Assembly: GCA_963758555.1 (NCBI GenBank)
Contig: CAVWVW010000005.1
Span: 62,001-126,000 of the forward strand
From: CAIUMH01 sp963758555
GTDB lineage: Bacteria; Actinomycetota; Acidimicrobiia; Acidimicrobiales; RAAP-2
DNA: 64,000 nt
Reading direction: 5' to 3'
Under the pieces are notes generated by a model that saw only the letters and a list, made by a program, of their open reading frames with translations, ran no database searches and was not told the DNA's origin. The position numbers were made by a program, and so were the translations under genes. Below, piece after piece: positions 9,474 to 18,408 of the stretch; within the stretch, counting starts at the first letter, position 1; the number at the start of each line of letters is the position of its first letter.

Positions 9474-9987
9474 CTAGCCCGTGCTGGGCGCTCGGTCGCC
9501 CCGCACGAAGCTGGCCACGGCCACGGCCTCCGCCGCGAGGTGCCGAAGCAGCCCGTCAACGATGACCCGCTCTGCGCTCTGGCCGAACAGAGGGATCTTG
9601 ACCGAGAGGGAGCCGTCGAAGACCTCGACGGTCTCGTCCCCGTCAGCCTCGAAGGAGAGGCCGGCGTCGCAGCTGACGAGATCGGCGTAGTGGTCGGGGA
9701 TGAGATCCAGCGTGGCGACGTAGCTGGCCAGATCGAGCCTGGTGTCGATGACCCACGACAGCTTGGAGACGTCGATCGCCATCTTGGCTGCCCCCGAGAG
9801 CTCGCCAGCGAACGCGTAGCGGACCTGCAGCGAGACCTCCGTGTCGCTCACCGTGGCTCCGAGCAGCTCAGGCGGCTTGATGGAGGTGACCGTCGTCGCC
9901 AGGTACGAGTAGTAGGCAGGATCAGCCAAGGCGGCGACCACTCGGCTCGCGCGGCGCAGCGATCCGCTCAGTCGTCGAGAAGTCCAT
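9474..9987 (-). CDS. DUF2505 family protein (START-like fold, frameshifted)
   Basis: DUF2505 is an actinobacterial family of about 165 residues with a predicted SRPBCC/START-like lipid-binding fold and no known function. The start ATG at 9987 overlaps the stop of the upstream PPOX gene (TGATG). The first residues MDFSTTERIAAP are in one frame and VVAALADPAYYSYLA onward in another; removing one base in gagccgag near 9943 joins them. The total length is 3n+1. The protein ends FVRGDRAPSTG. If the lesion is real, translation could still restart at the GTG at 9941. Confidence 0.7.
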
Positions 9988-10475
9988 CAGTGCTGCGGGA
10001 GCTTTCGGTGATCCCAGGACACGACGCGCTCGACGTTGAGGGCGGCCACGATGCGCTTGTGCAGCATCGCTTCGACGAGCTCCCGCTTGGTCTCGTCGTA
10101 GGGACCTTGGTAGCGCGTGAAGTGGCTCACCCCGAGCTCAAAGCACCGCTCGTGGTCGTCGATGATCTCGGCTCGACCCACCAGCTCGACCCCTCTGAGC
10201 TCGTCGTAGGTGTCGCCTGCCTCGAAGAGGCACGTCATCATCGGGTTCCTCCGAAGGTTCTGGGCCTTCTGGGACTTGGCCTTGGTCTCGATGGCGATCC
10301 GACCGTCAAGGAACCCGAACCACATGGCCACCGCATGGATGGTCCCATCAACGTTGAGCGTGCACATCGTCATCACCCGAGAGGACTCGAGGAAGGCCTC
10401 GACCTCGCTTGGGGTCATGGTGATCAAGCGTCGCTGGTTGACCCCGACGCCCATCGGCATCGATCCCTCGCTCAC
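9987..10475 (-). CDS. PPOX-class F420-dependent (or FMN) oxidoreductase
   Basis: A 162-residue split-barrel flavin-binding protein of the pyridoxamine-5'-phosphate-oxidase-like class. Characteristic features are MTMCTLNVDGTIHAVAMWF near the N-terminus, AKSQKAQNLRRNPMMTCLFE in the cofactor region and GRAEIIDD. GTG at 10475 follows GAGGAGG at 5 bases. Related enzymes use reduced F420 and act on quinones, aflatoxin-like molecules or biliverdin; the substrate here is not evident. The stop codon overlaps the start of the DUF2505 gene, so the two are coupled. Confidence 0.78.
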   Translation of the reverse strand: MSEGSMPMGVGVNQRRLITMTPSEVEAFLESSRVMTMCTLNVDGTIHAVAMWFGFLDGRIAIETKAKSQKAQNLRRNPMMTCLFEAGDTYDELRGVELVGRAEIIDDHERCFELGVSHFTRYQGPYDETKRELVEAMLHKRIVAALNVERVVSWDHRKLPQH

Positions 10476-10610
10476 GCAGCCTCCTCAACGGTGTCTCGAG
10501 GCCCGAGCGTAGACGCAACAGCCTGAGGCGACACCCTGGAGGACCACGGTGTTCACCCAGGAATCATCTTCGTGTTGCTTGCCAATCGTCTCACGTTCAC
10601 TTCCCCTTCT

Positions 10611-10616
10611 TAGGGT
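10611..10616 (+). promoter_or_regulatory. Candidate -10 element for the leader-peptide/response-regulator transcript
   Basis: TAGGGT, with the next ATG exactly 6 bases downstream. This matches the spacing of nine other starts in the window that have TAG[C/G][C/G]T followed by 6 or 7 nt and then ATG or GTG. No convincing -35 hexamer was found. Confidence 0.45.
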
Positions 10617-10622
10617 TCGAGC

Positions 10623-10832
10623 ATGGTGCTTCGGAGCGTCGGCGACCCTCCCACTGCACCAACGTGGCGCACCCGGACTGCCCTGCAGCTCGGTTGCCCG
10701 ACAGCACGGCACTCCGCCCGTCGTGCGTGTCGGTGCGAGACGGCCCTGCTCTCATCCCCCCCGTCGGGAGCAGGGCCGTCTCGCCTCACTCGCGCCGAGG
10801 ACGTCCCAACCGATCGCCCCGACAAGACGTGA
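10623..10832 (+). CDS. Putative 69-residue leader ORF overlapping the response regulator
   Basis: The leader reads MVLRSVGDPPTAPTW at the start and is rich in Arg, Thr and Pro, with a central ARRACRCE. I recognise no family. Three things support translation: a TAGGGT -10-like element 6 bases before the ATG, a continuous frame, and a stop codon that overlaps the GTG of the response-regulator gene (GTGA). A 17-bp perfect hairpin (10735-10784) lies inside the frame, so it may be a regulatory leader peptide or only a chance frame across a structured leader RNA. Composition gives no clear stalling motif. Confidence 0.35.
   Translation: MVLRSVGDPPTAPTWRTRTALQLGCPTARHSARRACRCETALLSSPPSGAGPSRLTRAEDVPTDRPDKT
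10692..10784 (+). ncRNA. Structured leader RNA or terminator-like double hairpin upstream of the response regulator
   Basis: Two consecutive stem-loops. The first pairs ccgacagcacggc with gtcgtgcgtgtcgg (about 13 bp, one bulged G). The second is a perfect 17-bp stem, gcgagacggccctgctc (10735-10751) with its complement at 10768-10784, and a 16-nt loop. There is no U-run. It could be an intrinsic terminator or attenuator that limits read-through into the response regulator, or the end of a small RNA starting near 10622. Confidence 0.45.
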
Positions 10833-11542
10833 GCGAGCTGTCGCTCGACGCCACCCCTCCACGTGCCACGCTGATCCTCGTCGTCGATGACGAGCTCTCC
10901 TACCGAGAGGCTCTGAGCTCAGGGCTCAGCAACGAGGGCTTCGAGGTCCTCACCGCTGGCGATGGCGTCGAGGCGATGGAGCTGTTCCACAGCGCGTCTC
11001 CCGACCTCGTCCTGCTCGACCAGATGCTGCCCGATCGTCCCGGGACCGAGATCTGCCGCGAGATCCGCTCGATCTCCGACGTGCCGGTGATCATGGTGTC
11101 GGCTCGGCGCTCGGAGATCGACGTCGTCGTCGGCCTCGAGCTCGGCGCCACGGACTACGTGGGCAAGCCCTATCGCATCCGAGAGCTGATCGCGAGGGTC
11201 CGCACGGTGCTGCGTCGGCGCACCGAGGTCCACGAGACCGGTGACCTGCTCGAAGTCGGTCCTGTTCGCATGGACGCCAGCCGCCGAGAGACGCAGATCA
11301 GGGGCTCCCTGGTGGAGCTGTCTCGCAAGGAGTTCGACCTGCTGTGGCTGATCGCCAGCCACCAAGGGGCCGTGGTGACCCGTGAGACCTGCATCGACAC
11401 GCTCTGGTGGGGCCAGGACCTCCTCGACACCAGGACGTTAGATACCCACATCAAGAGGCTCAGGTCCAAGATCGAGCTCGAACCCACCACACCCCACCAC
11501 CTGCTGACCGTGCGCGGCGTCGGCTTCCGCTTCGACGCCTGA
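10829..11542 (+). CDS. OmpR/PhoB-family response regulator
   Basis: A 237-residue two-component regulator. The receiver domain has the acidic pair in LVVDDE, the phospho-acceptor Asp in LVLLDQMLPDRPG and the conserved Lys in YVGKPYR. The C-terminal winged helix has LSRKEFDLLWLI, the recognition helix DTHIKRLRSKIE and the final hairpin LLTVRGVGFRF. The GTG at 10829 was chosen because it starts just before the receiver domain and overlaps the leader ORF stop by four bases; the frame extends upstream through the hairpin without homology. No partner kinase is adjacent, so it is an orphan in this window. Confidence 0.88.
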   Translation: MSELSLDATPPRATLILVVDDELSYREALSSGLSNEGFEVLTAGDGVEAMELFHSASPDLVLLDQMLPDRPGTEICREIRSISDVPVIMVSARRSEIDVVVGLELGATDYVGKPYRIRELIARVRTVLRRRTEVHETGDLLEVGPVRMDASRRETQIRGSLVELSRKEFDLLWLIASHQGAVVTRETCIDTLWWGQDLLDTRTLDTHIKRLRSKIELEPTTPHHLLTVRGVGFRFDA

Positions 11543-11575
11543 ACATCGGAAGGCCCTCGCCGGTAGCCTCAGGAC

Positions 11576-12043
11576 ATGGAACAACGCATCGTCGATGACT
11601 TCACGCTCCCCGATCAGACCGGGACCCCGCGCAGCCTGAGCGGGCTCTTGGAGGGCGGACCAGTGGTCTTGTTCTTCTACCCTGCGGCGATGACGAGTGG
11701 CTGCACCAAGGAGAGCTGCCACTTCCGTGATCTCGCCGCTGAGTTCGAAGCCGTTGGTGGGGTTCGCGTCGGCATCTCGATGGACACCGTCGACAAGCAG
11801 GCAGCCTTCGGCGACAAGCACCACTTCGACTACCCGCTCCTCGCCGACACCGACGGCACGGTGGCCAAGGCCTTCGGCGTCAAGCGGCGCTTCGACGTGC
11901 TGCGGACCAAGCGAGCGACCTTCGTCATCGACACGGATCGTCGCTTGCTGGCGCAGATCAGCTCTGAGACCTCGATGACCAAGCACGCTGACGCGGCGCT
12001 CGAGATCTTGAAGGAGCGAAAGGCTCAGTCAGCCTCGTCGTAG
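11576..12043 (+). CDS. bcp: Peroxiredoxin, Bcp/AhpE-like thiol peroxidase
   Basis: A 155-residue atypical peroxiredoxin that reduces H2O2 and organic peroxides, probably with thioredoxin as electron donor (trxA/trxB are at 34-35 kb). The peroxidatic Cys43 lies in TSGCTKE and the resolving Cys48 follows five residues later in ESCHF, as in Bcp. FYPAAMTSGC matches the family's active-site loop. TAGCCT lies exactly 6 bases before the ATG and there is no Shine-Dalgarno, so the message is probably leaderless. Its 3' end overlaps the convergent DUF1543 gene by 19 bases. Confidence 0.87.
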   Translation: MEQRIVDDFTLPDQTGTPRSLSGLLEGGPVVLFFYPAAMTSGCTKESCHFRDLAAEFEAVGGVRVGISMDTVDKQAAFGDKHHFDYPLLADTDGTVAKAFGVKRRFDVLRTKRATFVIDTDRRLLAQISSETSMTKHADAALEILKERKAQSASS

Positions 12044-12294
12044 GGATCGTCGTTGAACGAGACGAACCTGCCCGACGAGCCCTCGGCTCCAGGCCGCAGC
12101 GACACGTCGTAGCCGTCCACCGACTCGAGCGCTTGCACCGCGTCCACGTGCGCACGGCCGTGCCCTGACCACTTCTCCTTGGCGGCCCGCTTAGCTGTCC
12201 GCTCGTCGTCGGCCACGACGAAGACCGTCTCGTGATCCTCCGAGAGCCGATCGGGACCGCCGCTGCCACCAAGCAGCACTGCATAGAGCTTCAT
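12025..12294 (-). CDS. DUF1543 domain protein
   Basis: An 89-residue protein. MKLYAVLLGGS at the N-terminus, then VFVVADDERTAKRAAKEKW and HVDAVQALESVDGYDVSLRP, match the DUF1543 pattern (MKLF-VYLGG, HxDAW, VDGY). Function unknown. AAGGGACG precedes the ATG. Its 3' end overlaps the convergent bcp gene. Confidence 0.7.
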   Translation of the reverse strand: MKLYAVLLGGSGGPDRLSEDHETVFVVADDERTAKRAAKEKWSGHGRAHVDAVQALESVDGYDVSLRPGAEGSSGRFVSFNDDPYDEAD

Positions 12295-12364
12295 CGTCCC
12301 TTGAGTCTCGCGCCGCGAACCCCCATCTGACCAGGACCGAGCCTTGGCTCTCTAGCCTGGTCAG

Positions 12365-13613
12365 ATGCCCTCTCGTCTCATGGTCGATCTCGAGCCTCTG
12401 AAGGAGAGCCGAGACTTTCGCCTCCTCTTCGAGAGCTTCTTGGTCTCGAGCCTGGGCAGCCAGATGACGATGGTGGCCATCCCCTTCCAGACCTTCTCGA
12501 TGACCCACTCGTCACTGCAAGTCGGTCTGGTCTCCTTGGCCCAGCTGGTCCCACTCATCATCGGCTCGCTCCTCGGCGGCACGGCGGGCGACGCGCTCGA
12601 CCGGCGAACGATCATCTTGTGGAGCTCGCTGGCCTCAGCGATCGTGACGGCGGGCCTCGCGCTCAACGCGTCCGCTCGCTCATCCCTCACTCGCCGCGCT
12701 CTACGTCATCAGCGTGTTCGCCGCAGGGCTCGTGGGCTTCGCCAACCCGTCGCGCAACGCCGCGGTGGCAGTCCTCGTCAGCCCGTCGAGGCTGGTCGGG
12801 GCCTACTCGCTCAACCAGATGGTCATCCAGCTCTCGATCATCGTGGGGCCGCTCATGGCCGGCCTGCTGCTGGCAGGCCCCGGTGTGCCGTGGACCTACG
12901 GGATCGACGCCGCCAGCTTCGTGCTCTCCGCCGGCCTGGTGCTGTTCATGCAGCCTCTGCCACCAGAGCACGAAGGCGACAAGCCCGGTCTCTCGGCCAT
13001 CACGGCGGGCTTCAGCTACCTGAAGGGTCGGCAGGTCTTGGAGGGCATCTTCGCCCTTGACCTGAACGCCATGATCTTCGGCATGCCGCGGGCCTTGTTC
13101 CCGGCCATGGCAGCGGAGATCTATCACGTCGGAGCCACAGGCCTCGGACTCCTCTACGCAGCACCCGGTGTCGGAGCGCTGATCGGGGCAGGCACCACCG
13201 GATGGGTCAACGGCATCACTCGACGGGGTCGCGCCGTGGTCTTCGCCGTGGCGGCATGGGGTGTGGCGATCACCGTCTTCGGGCTCGCCGACTCGATGGT
13301 CGTGGGCCTCATCATGCTGGCGCTGGCGGGCTGGGCTGACGTCATCTCGGCGGTGCTGCGCTCGACGATGCTCCAGACGCGGATCCCAGACAGCTTCCGC
13401 AGCCGCCTCTCGTCGTTTCAGATGGCGGTCGTCACCGGCGGGCCTCGCCTGGGGGACTTCGAGTCAGGCGCGGTGGCGGCAGCGACCACCACCGAGTTCT
13501 CCGTGGTCTCGGGCGGCATCGCCTGCATCATCGGCGCCTTCGCCTTGGCCAAGCTGCTCCCCGACTTCTGGGCGGAGCGAGCCGGAGAGATCGAAGAGCC
13601 GGTCGAGACCTAG
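12365..13613 (+). CDS. MFS transporter (frameshifted)
   Basis: A roughly 415-residue major-facilitator protein of the enterobactin-exporter/multidrug type: FLVSSLGSQMTMVAIPFQTF in helix 1, GGTAGDALDRRTII as the loop 2-3 signature, and about 12 helices. The first 105 residues are in one frame and PSLAALYVISVFAAG onward in the next. Removing one base in catccc near 12683 joins them, and the length is 3n+1. TAGCCT is exactly 6 bases before the ATG with no Shine-Dalgarno (leaderless). It converges with rlmN, with one base between the stop codons. Probably an exporter; substrate unknown. Confidence 0.8.
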
Positions 13614-13614
13614 C

Positions 13615-14646
13615 TCAAAGGTCCTCCGTGGAGCGTCCGAGCTCGACGCGCGACGCCAGCTGGCCGCATGCTGCATCGATCTCTCGTCCCCGCGTGTTGC
13701 GCACGGTCACGGTGACGCCCTCCTCCGCGAGCTGCGCGGCGAAGGCCTTCACCCGCTCGGGTCTCGATCCCCGGACCAGGTAGCCAGGGGTGGGGTTGAG
13801 CGGGATCAGGTTCACGTGGGCTCGCAGCGCTCGGGCGTAGGCACCGAGCTCAGCGACGTCGGTGTCGGTGTCGTTGACCCCCTCGATGAGCGCCCACTCG
13901 AAGCTCAGCCGACGGTGCGTGGTCTCTACGTAGAGCTCGCACGCGTCGGCGAGCTGGCCGAGCGGGTAGCGGCGGTTGAGCGGCACCAAGGTGTCTCGCT
14001 TGGCGTCGTTGGCGGCGTGGAGCGAGACCGCCAAGCCCACCTCGAGCTCCTCAGCAGCCAAGCGGCGGATGCCAGGGATCACACCGACCGTCGAGATCGT
14101 CATCTTCCTCGCCCCGATCCCGAGGGGGCCGTTGATCCGCCGAACTGCGCTCAGCACCCGGTCGTAGTTGGCCAGGGGCTCGCCCATGCCCATGAAGACG
14201 ATGTTCGAGAGCCTCCTCGGCTGCGCCGCTCGAGCAGCGAGCACCACCTGTTCGACGATCTCGCCGGTGCTGAGGTGTCGGCCGAAGCCACCTTGGCCCG
14301 TCGCACAGAACGTGCAGCCCATCGCACAGCCCGCTTGGCTCGAGACGCAGACGGTGACTCGGTTCCGGTAGGCCATGAGCACCGTCTCGATCACCGCGCC
14401 GTCGTGCAGGCGAAACGCCCACTTGGTCGTGGCCGAGGCATCAGAGGTCGTCTTCTGCTCGACGACCAACGCGCTCGGCAGCTGGGTCTCGAGCGAGGAG
14501 CGCAGCGCACGAGGCACGTTCGTCAGCTCCGCCGGGGTCCTGAGCCCGGCGTGGAGGCCGTCGAAGACCTGGCCCACCCGATAGGCGGGCTCGTCGGCCA
14601 GCAGCGCCACGAGCTCGTCTTGCTCGAAGTCATAGCGAGTGCGCAC
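13615..14646 (-). CDS. rlmN: 23S rRNA (adenine2503-C2)-methyltransferase RlmN
   Basis: Radical-SAM dual-specificity RNA methyltransferase that modifies A2503 of 23S rRNA and A37 of some tRNAs. The iron-sulfur motif CAMGCTFC, the GMGEPL motif, SLHAANDAKRD and the C-terminal VRNTRGREIDAACGQL with the methyl-accepting Cys are all present. About 343 residues, a normal length. I chose the GTG at 14646 because TAGCGT lies 7 bases upstream, as at other leaderless starts here; the upstream GTG at 14655 overlaps that hexamer. Confidence 0.93.
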   Translation of the reverse strand: MRTRYDFEQDELVALLADEPAYRVGQVFDGLHAGLRTPAELTNVPRALRSSLETQLPSALVVEQKTTSDASATTKWAFRLHDGAVIETVLMAYRNRVTVCVSSQAGCAMGCTFCATGQGGFGRHLSTGEIVEQVVLAARAAQPRRLSNIVFMGMGEPLANYDRVLSAVRRINGPLGIGARKMTISTVGVIPGIRRLAAEELEVGLAVSLHAANDAKRDTLVPLNRRYPLGQLADACELYVETTHRRLSFEWALIEGVNDTDTDVAELGAYARALRAHVNLIPLNPTPGYLVRGSRPERVKAFAAQLAEEGVTVTVRNTRGREIDAACGQLASRVELGRSTEDL

Positions 14647-14765
14647 GTCTCCCACGCTAGGTGCAGCGCCCCGCAGCCGGCCGTCGAGAACCGAGGCAGA
14701 CTTAGGACCGGACGCCAGGCCGATCGCTCAGCGTCCGAACCCCCCTCCCAAGGAAGGCACAGCAC

Positions 14766-15542
14766 ATGGATCTCAAGGGAACCTCAGCCGTCGTCACCGG
14801 AGGCGCCTCAGGCCTGGGCGAGGCCACCGCCCGAGTGCTCGCCCTCCGAGGTGTCCACGTCGTGATCGCCGATCTCAACGATGAGAGCGGCGAAGCGCTG
14901 GCCAACGAGATCAGCGGCACCTTCGTGCGCACCGACGTGACGAGCGAGGAGGACGCCATCGCCTCCGTGGAGGCTGCCACGGCTGCGGCGCCCCTCAAGA
15001 GCCTGGTCAACTGCGCAGGCATCGGCTGGGTGTCTCGGACCATCGGTCGCGACGGCGAGTACGCCTCGGCCCATCCGCTCGACTCGTATCGCAAGGTCAT
15101 CGAGATCAACCTCATCGGCACGTTCAACATGAGTCGGATCGCCGCCACCGCGATGAGCCACAACGAGCCCGATGACGACGGCGGTCGGGGAGCCATCGTC
15201 AACACCGCCTCGCTGGCGGCCGAAGACGGGCAGATCGGCCAGGTCGCCTACTCCTCGTCAAAGGGCGGCGTCGTCGGCCTCACCTTGCCGATGGCCCGTG
15301 ACCTTGCCGTCATCGGAGTACGGGTCAACACGATCCTGCCGGGCCTCATCGACACGCCGATCTACGGGCAGGGCGAGGCTGCCGAGGAGTTCAAGGCAAA
15401 GCTCGCCCACGACGTCTTGTTCCCGAAGCGTCTCGGGCGAAGCGACGAGTTCGCCTCGCTCTGTGCCGAGATCCTGGCCAACAGCTACCTCAACGCAGAA
15501 TCGATCAGACTCGACGCGGGAGCGCGCCTGCAGCCCAAGTGA
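14766..15542 (+). CDS. SDR family oxidoreductase (HSD10/3-hydroxyacyl-CoA dehydrogenase-like)
   Basis: A 258-residue short-chain dehydrogenase. Rossmann motif VVTGGASGLGEATA, NAG-equivalent NCAG, catalytic Ser near ASLAAEDGQIGQ, and YSSSK with the catalytic Tyr and Lys. The DDDGGRGAIVNTAS segment and the C-terminal PKRLG resemble type-2 3-hydroxyacyl-CoA dehydrogenases of fatty or branched acyl-CoA degradation. A strong AAGGAAGG lies before the ATG. It is divergent from rlmN and is followed by a flavin reductase gene on the same strand. Confidence 0.83.
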   Translation: MDLKGTSAVVTGGASGLGEATARVLALRGVHVVIADLNDESGEALANEISGTFVRTDVTSEEDAIASVEAATAAAPLKSLVNCAGIGWVSRTIGRDGEYASAHPLDSYRKVIEINLIGTFNMSRIAATAMSHNEPDDDGGRGAIVNTASLAAEDGQIGQVAYSSSKGGVVGLTLPMARDLAVIGVRVNTILPGLIDTPIYGQGEAAEEFKAKLAHDVLFPKRLGRSDEFASLCAEILANSYLNAESIRLDAGARLQPK

Positions 15543-15613
15543 GCAGCGCGTGGGTGCCAGGGGTGTCCTCCTAGGATCACCGGCGCTCTCGTCCCCTGCT
15601 CCAAGAGGTGCCC

Positions 15614-16186
15614 ATGCCTGCCCGTCCCGTGCTCGACGTCATCATCTGCTCCACCCGTCCCGGACGCAAGGGGGTGGCCGTGGCCGAGTGGGTCGATGCC
15701 GTGGCGCGCGAGCACGAGGGCTTCTCAGTCGAATTGATCGATCTGGCCGAGGTGGCGCTCCCCCTCCTCGACGAGCCGAACCACCCCATGCTTGGCAACT
15801 ACCTCCACGAGCACACCAAGGCCTGGTCAGCCACGGTGACCAGAGCCGATGCCTTCGTCTTCGTGATGCCTGAGTACAACCACAGCTTCAACGCGGCGCT
15901 CAAGAACGCCCTCGACTACCTCAACCGCGAGTGGGCCTCCAAGGCCGTGGGCCTCGTCTCCTACGGCGGCGTCGCAGCAGGTACCCGTGCCGTCCAGGCG
16001 ATCAAGCCGGTGCTCGGCGCCCTCGGGACCCACGTCGTGGTCGAATCGATCAACATCCCCAACTTCGCGGCGTTCATCAACGACGACGAGGTCTTCGAAC
16101 CAGCGCCCGGGCTGAAGGAGGCCACCTTCGCCATGCTCGACTCGGTCGCCCGATGGACGGCAGCACTGGCCACGCTCAGGAGCTGA
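15614..16186 (+). CDS. NADPH-dependent FMN reductase family protein
   Basis: A 190-residue flavodoxin-like reductase. Phosphate-binding loop ICSTRPGRKG, then VMPEYNHSFNAALKNALDYL, the signature of the NADPH:FMN reductase/azoreductase family, and SYGGVAAGTRAVQ. The ATG at 15614 has AAGAGG 6 bases upstream and is preferred over an in-frame GTG two codons earlier. TAGGAT near 15572 is a possible -10. It reduces FMN, quinones or azo compounds in related bacteria; the physiological acceptor is unknown. Confidence 0.82.
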   Translation: MPARPVLDVIICSTRPGRKGVAVAEWVDAVAREHEGFSVELIDLAEVALPLLDEPNHPMLGNYLHEHTKAWSATVTRADAFVFVMPEYNHSFNAALKNALDYLNREWASKAVGLVSYGGVAAGTRAVQAIKPVLGALGTHVVVESINIPNFAAFINDDEVFEPAPGLKEATFAMLDSVARWTAALATLRS

Positions 16187-16196
16187 GCCGCCCGCG

Positions 16197-16565
16197 TCAG
16201 GCTGGTCGGAAGCGAAGCGCCGACCAGACCTCATCAAGAGCGATCTGGCGCACCGGTCTGACACCGCTCTCGGCAAGGGCGGCGGCGAGTGCATCCCGGT
16301 TGAGGTCAGTGCCGAGCTGGCCACCTTTGGGGTAAGCGACCCAGGTCAGGCGATCCTGTGAGGCGGATGCCACGATCTTGGCTCGGTGAGCCTCGAGCTC
16401 AGCGCGAGCTTTCACGAACGCCACGAGCGCCGACCCGCTGCCGCCACTCGACGGCGACCCCCTGGAGGGCGGCGCCCAGGCAACGGCGCCCGACAGCGCT
16501 TCGGGGACGCCGACACCGACGATCCCCTGGCCTTTCGCCAGCTGCAGCTTCTGTCCAAGCTCCAC
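16197..16565 (-). CDS. DUF3052-like protein
   Basis: About 122 residues. VELGQKLQL, VAFVKARAELEAH, LTWVAYPKGG, GTDLNRDAL and VRQIALDEVWSALRFRP match the conserved pattern of DUF3052, an actinobacterial family of unknown function. GTG at 16565 was chosen because GGAGG lies 7 bases upstream and the family normally starts here; a longer in-frame start at 16589 directly abuts a TAGGCT hexamer (16595-16590) that may be its promoter. It converges with the FMN reductase gene. Confidence 0.65.
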   Translation of the reverse strand: MELGQKLQLAKGQGIVGVGVPEALSGAVAWAPPSRGSPSSGGSGSALVAFVKARAELEAHRAKIVASASQDRLTWVAYPKGGQLGTDLNRDALAAALAESGVRPVRQIALDEVWSALRFRPA

Positions 16566-16683
16566 GGCACCACCTCCGCTCCACGCCACAGCCTACGAGC
16601 GTCATCCCTCCACCTCGGAGCCTCGTTGTGGCTCAGAGGATCGTCATTTCTCCTCGCGAGCTTCTATCCGCGATCCTTAGGAG

Positions 16684-17601
16684 ATGACCTCTCCCCCCAC
16701 CACCACCGGCGGCATCGTCCTGAGCGGCCTCGAGAAGTCCTATGGCGCGGTCCGCGCCGTGCGAGGTCTCGACCTCAGCATCAACCCAGGCGAGACGGTC
16801 GCCCTCCTCGGACCCAACGGCGCGGGCAAGTCGACGACGATCGACATGATCTTGGGGCTCGCGCAGCCCGATGCGGGCTCCGTGCGGGTCTTCGACCTCG
16901 AACCTCGTGACGCGGTCGCCCAAGGCCACATCAGCGGCATGCTCCAGACGGGGTCGCTCCTCGAGTTCCTCTCGGTGCGCGAGCTGCTCGAGATGACCGC
17001 CTCGCTCTACCCTCACCCCCTCGACGTCGACGAGGTGCTGGCCACCACCCACACCGCTTCGTTCGCTGACCAGCGCACCACCAAGCTCTCAGGAGGCCAG
17101 AGCCAGCGAGTCCGCTTCGCCCTGGCGCTGGTGGCCAACCCGGATCTGCTCGTCTTAGACGAGCCCACCGCCGCCCTCGACGTCGAGGCCCGTCGCGACT
17201 TCTGGGCAGCGATGCGAGCGGTGGCCGAGAGCGGCAAGACCGTCCTGTTCGCCACCCACGTCTTGGACGAAGCCGATGCCTACGCCGACCGGATCGTGCT
17301 GGTGGCGCGAGGCCGAGTGATCGCCGATGGACCTGCCACCGAGATCAAGGCCATGGTCGGCGGCAGGACCATTCGCGTGACGCTGCCCGCCGTGGCCGTG
17401 AGCGAGCTCCAAGCGCTCGACGGGGTCTCCGCTGCGGATCGTCGCGGCGAGGCGGTGGTGCTCACCTGCGCTGACTCCGATGCGGCCCTTCGAGCGCTGC
17501 TCAGCGGTTTCCCCGACGCCCACGACATCGAGGTGCGAGGCGCCGGCCTGGAAGAGGCCTTCTTGGAGCTGGTGGCAGAGGACGAGGAGGCGGCCACGTG
17601 A
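16684..17601 (+). CDS. ABC transporter ATP-binding protein, ABC-2/DrrA-NatA type
   Basis: A 305-residue ATPase. Walker A GPNGAGKST, signature LSGGQSQR, Walker B LLVLDEPTAALD and the switch histidine in FATHVLDEAD are intact. The C-terminal 90 residues form the accessory domain common in drug-export ATPases. Its stop overlaps the start of the next gene (GTGA), which encodes the membrane half, so together they form a two-component exporter, perhaps for a drug, lipid or glycan. AGGAG directly abuts the ATG, so translation may be unusual or leaderless. Confidence 0.88.
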   Translation: MTSPPTTTGGIVLSGLEKSYGAVRAVRGLDLSINPGETVALLGPNGAGKSTTIDMILGLAQPDAGSVRVFDLEPRDAVAQGHISGMLQTGSLLEFLSVRELLEMTASLYPHPLDVDEVLATTHTASFADQRTTKLSGGQSQRVRFALALVANPDLLVLDEPTAALDVEARRDFWAAMRAVAESGKTVLFATHVLDEADAYADRIVLVARGRVIADGPATEIKAMVGGRTIRVTLPAVAVSELQALDGVSAADRRGEAVVLTCADSDAALRALLSGFPDAHDIEVRGAGLEEAFLELVAEDEEAAT

Positions 17602-18330
17602 TCCACGCCACCTACCTGCGCTTCGAGATCGTCCGGACCTTCCGGAACCGGCGCTTCATGATCTTCTCGCTCGCCTTCCCGACCGTGCTGCTGCTCTTGA
17701 TCGGCTCGTCGAACCGCCATGCCACCTTGGACGGTATCTCGTTCCCGCTCTACTACATGACCGGCATGGCGAGCTGGGGGGCGATGGTGGCGATGATCTC
17801 CTCGGGCGCTGCGGATCTCGAGCGAGCGCCAGGTGGGCTGGACGAGGCAGCTTCGCATCACGCCCTTGAAGACCAGCGCCTACTTCGAGGCCAAGATCGT
17901 GTGCGGGTACGCCATGGCGCTGCTCAGCCTGGCGGTCATCTACCTCGCTGGCATCAGCCTGGGGGTGCACCTCGATGCCCAGCAGTGGGCGACGATGACG
18001 CTCCTCATCCTGATCGGGCTGATCCCCTTCGCCGTCATCGGCATCATGTTCGGCCACCTCCTCAAGCCCGACACCATCGGACCAGCGGTCGGAGGCCTGA
18101 CCGCGCTCTTCGCCGTCCTGGGCGGCGCTTGGGGACCGATCTCGAAGAGCGCGGCCTTCACCGACGTGGTCAAGGGCATCCCCTCCTACTGGCTCGTCCA
18201 GGCGGGCAAGTCCTCGCTCAGCTCGTCAGGGTGGTGGCCGCCCGAGGCCTGGTTCGTCATCGCCATCTGGTCGGTGGCAGCAGGTGGGCTCGCCGTCTTC
18301 GTCTATCGACGAGACACCTTGCGCATCTGA
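17598..18330 (+). CDS. ABC-2 type transporter permease (frameshifted)
   Basis: Six-helix membrane subunit for the upstream ATPase, about 244 residues. The first part includes VRTFRNRRFMIFSLAFPTVL and YYMTGMASWGAMVAM. Near 17823 the frame changes: removing one base, or restoring a two-base GA, gives LERERQVGWTRQLR, the conserved cytoplasmic coupling region of ABC-2 permeases. The remaining helices and YRRDTLRI end at 18330. The length is 3n+1. If the lesion is real, this export system is inactive. Confidence 0.8.
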
Positions 18331-18408
18331 GGTGCGTCTGTGCGGTATGGCACGTGACACAGGCCGCGCAGACGTTCGAGACGCAGCATTCGTCAATAGG
18401 GTGCCTAC

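Noticed and set aside
8405..9565. A 386-codon plus-strand frame across the membrane protein and enoyl-CoA hydratase genes
   Set aside because: It overlaps two convincing minus-strand genes over its whole length and has no domain pattern.
10735..10784. 17-bp inverted repeat as the end of an insertion sequence
   Set aside because: Both arms form one short hairpin with a 16-nt loop; there is no transposase and no target-site duplication.
17820..17826. Permease break as a programmed frameshift signal
   Set aside because: No shared slippery heptamer, stop codon context or downstream stem was found among the break sites, so recoding is kept only as a minor hypothesis.
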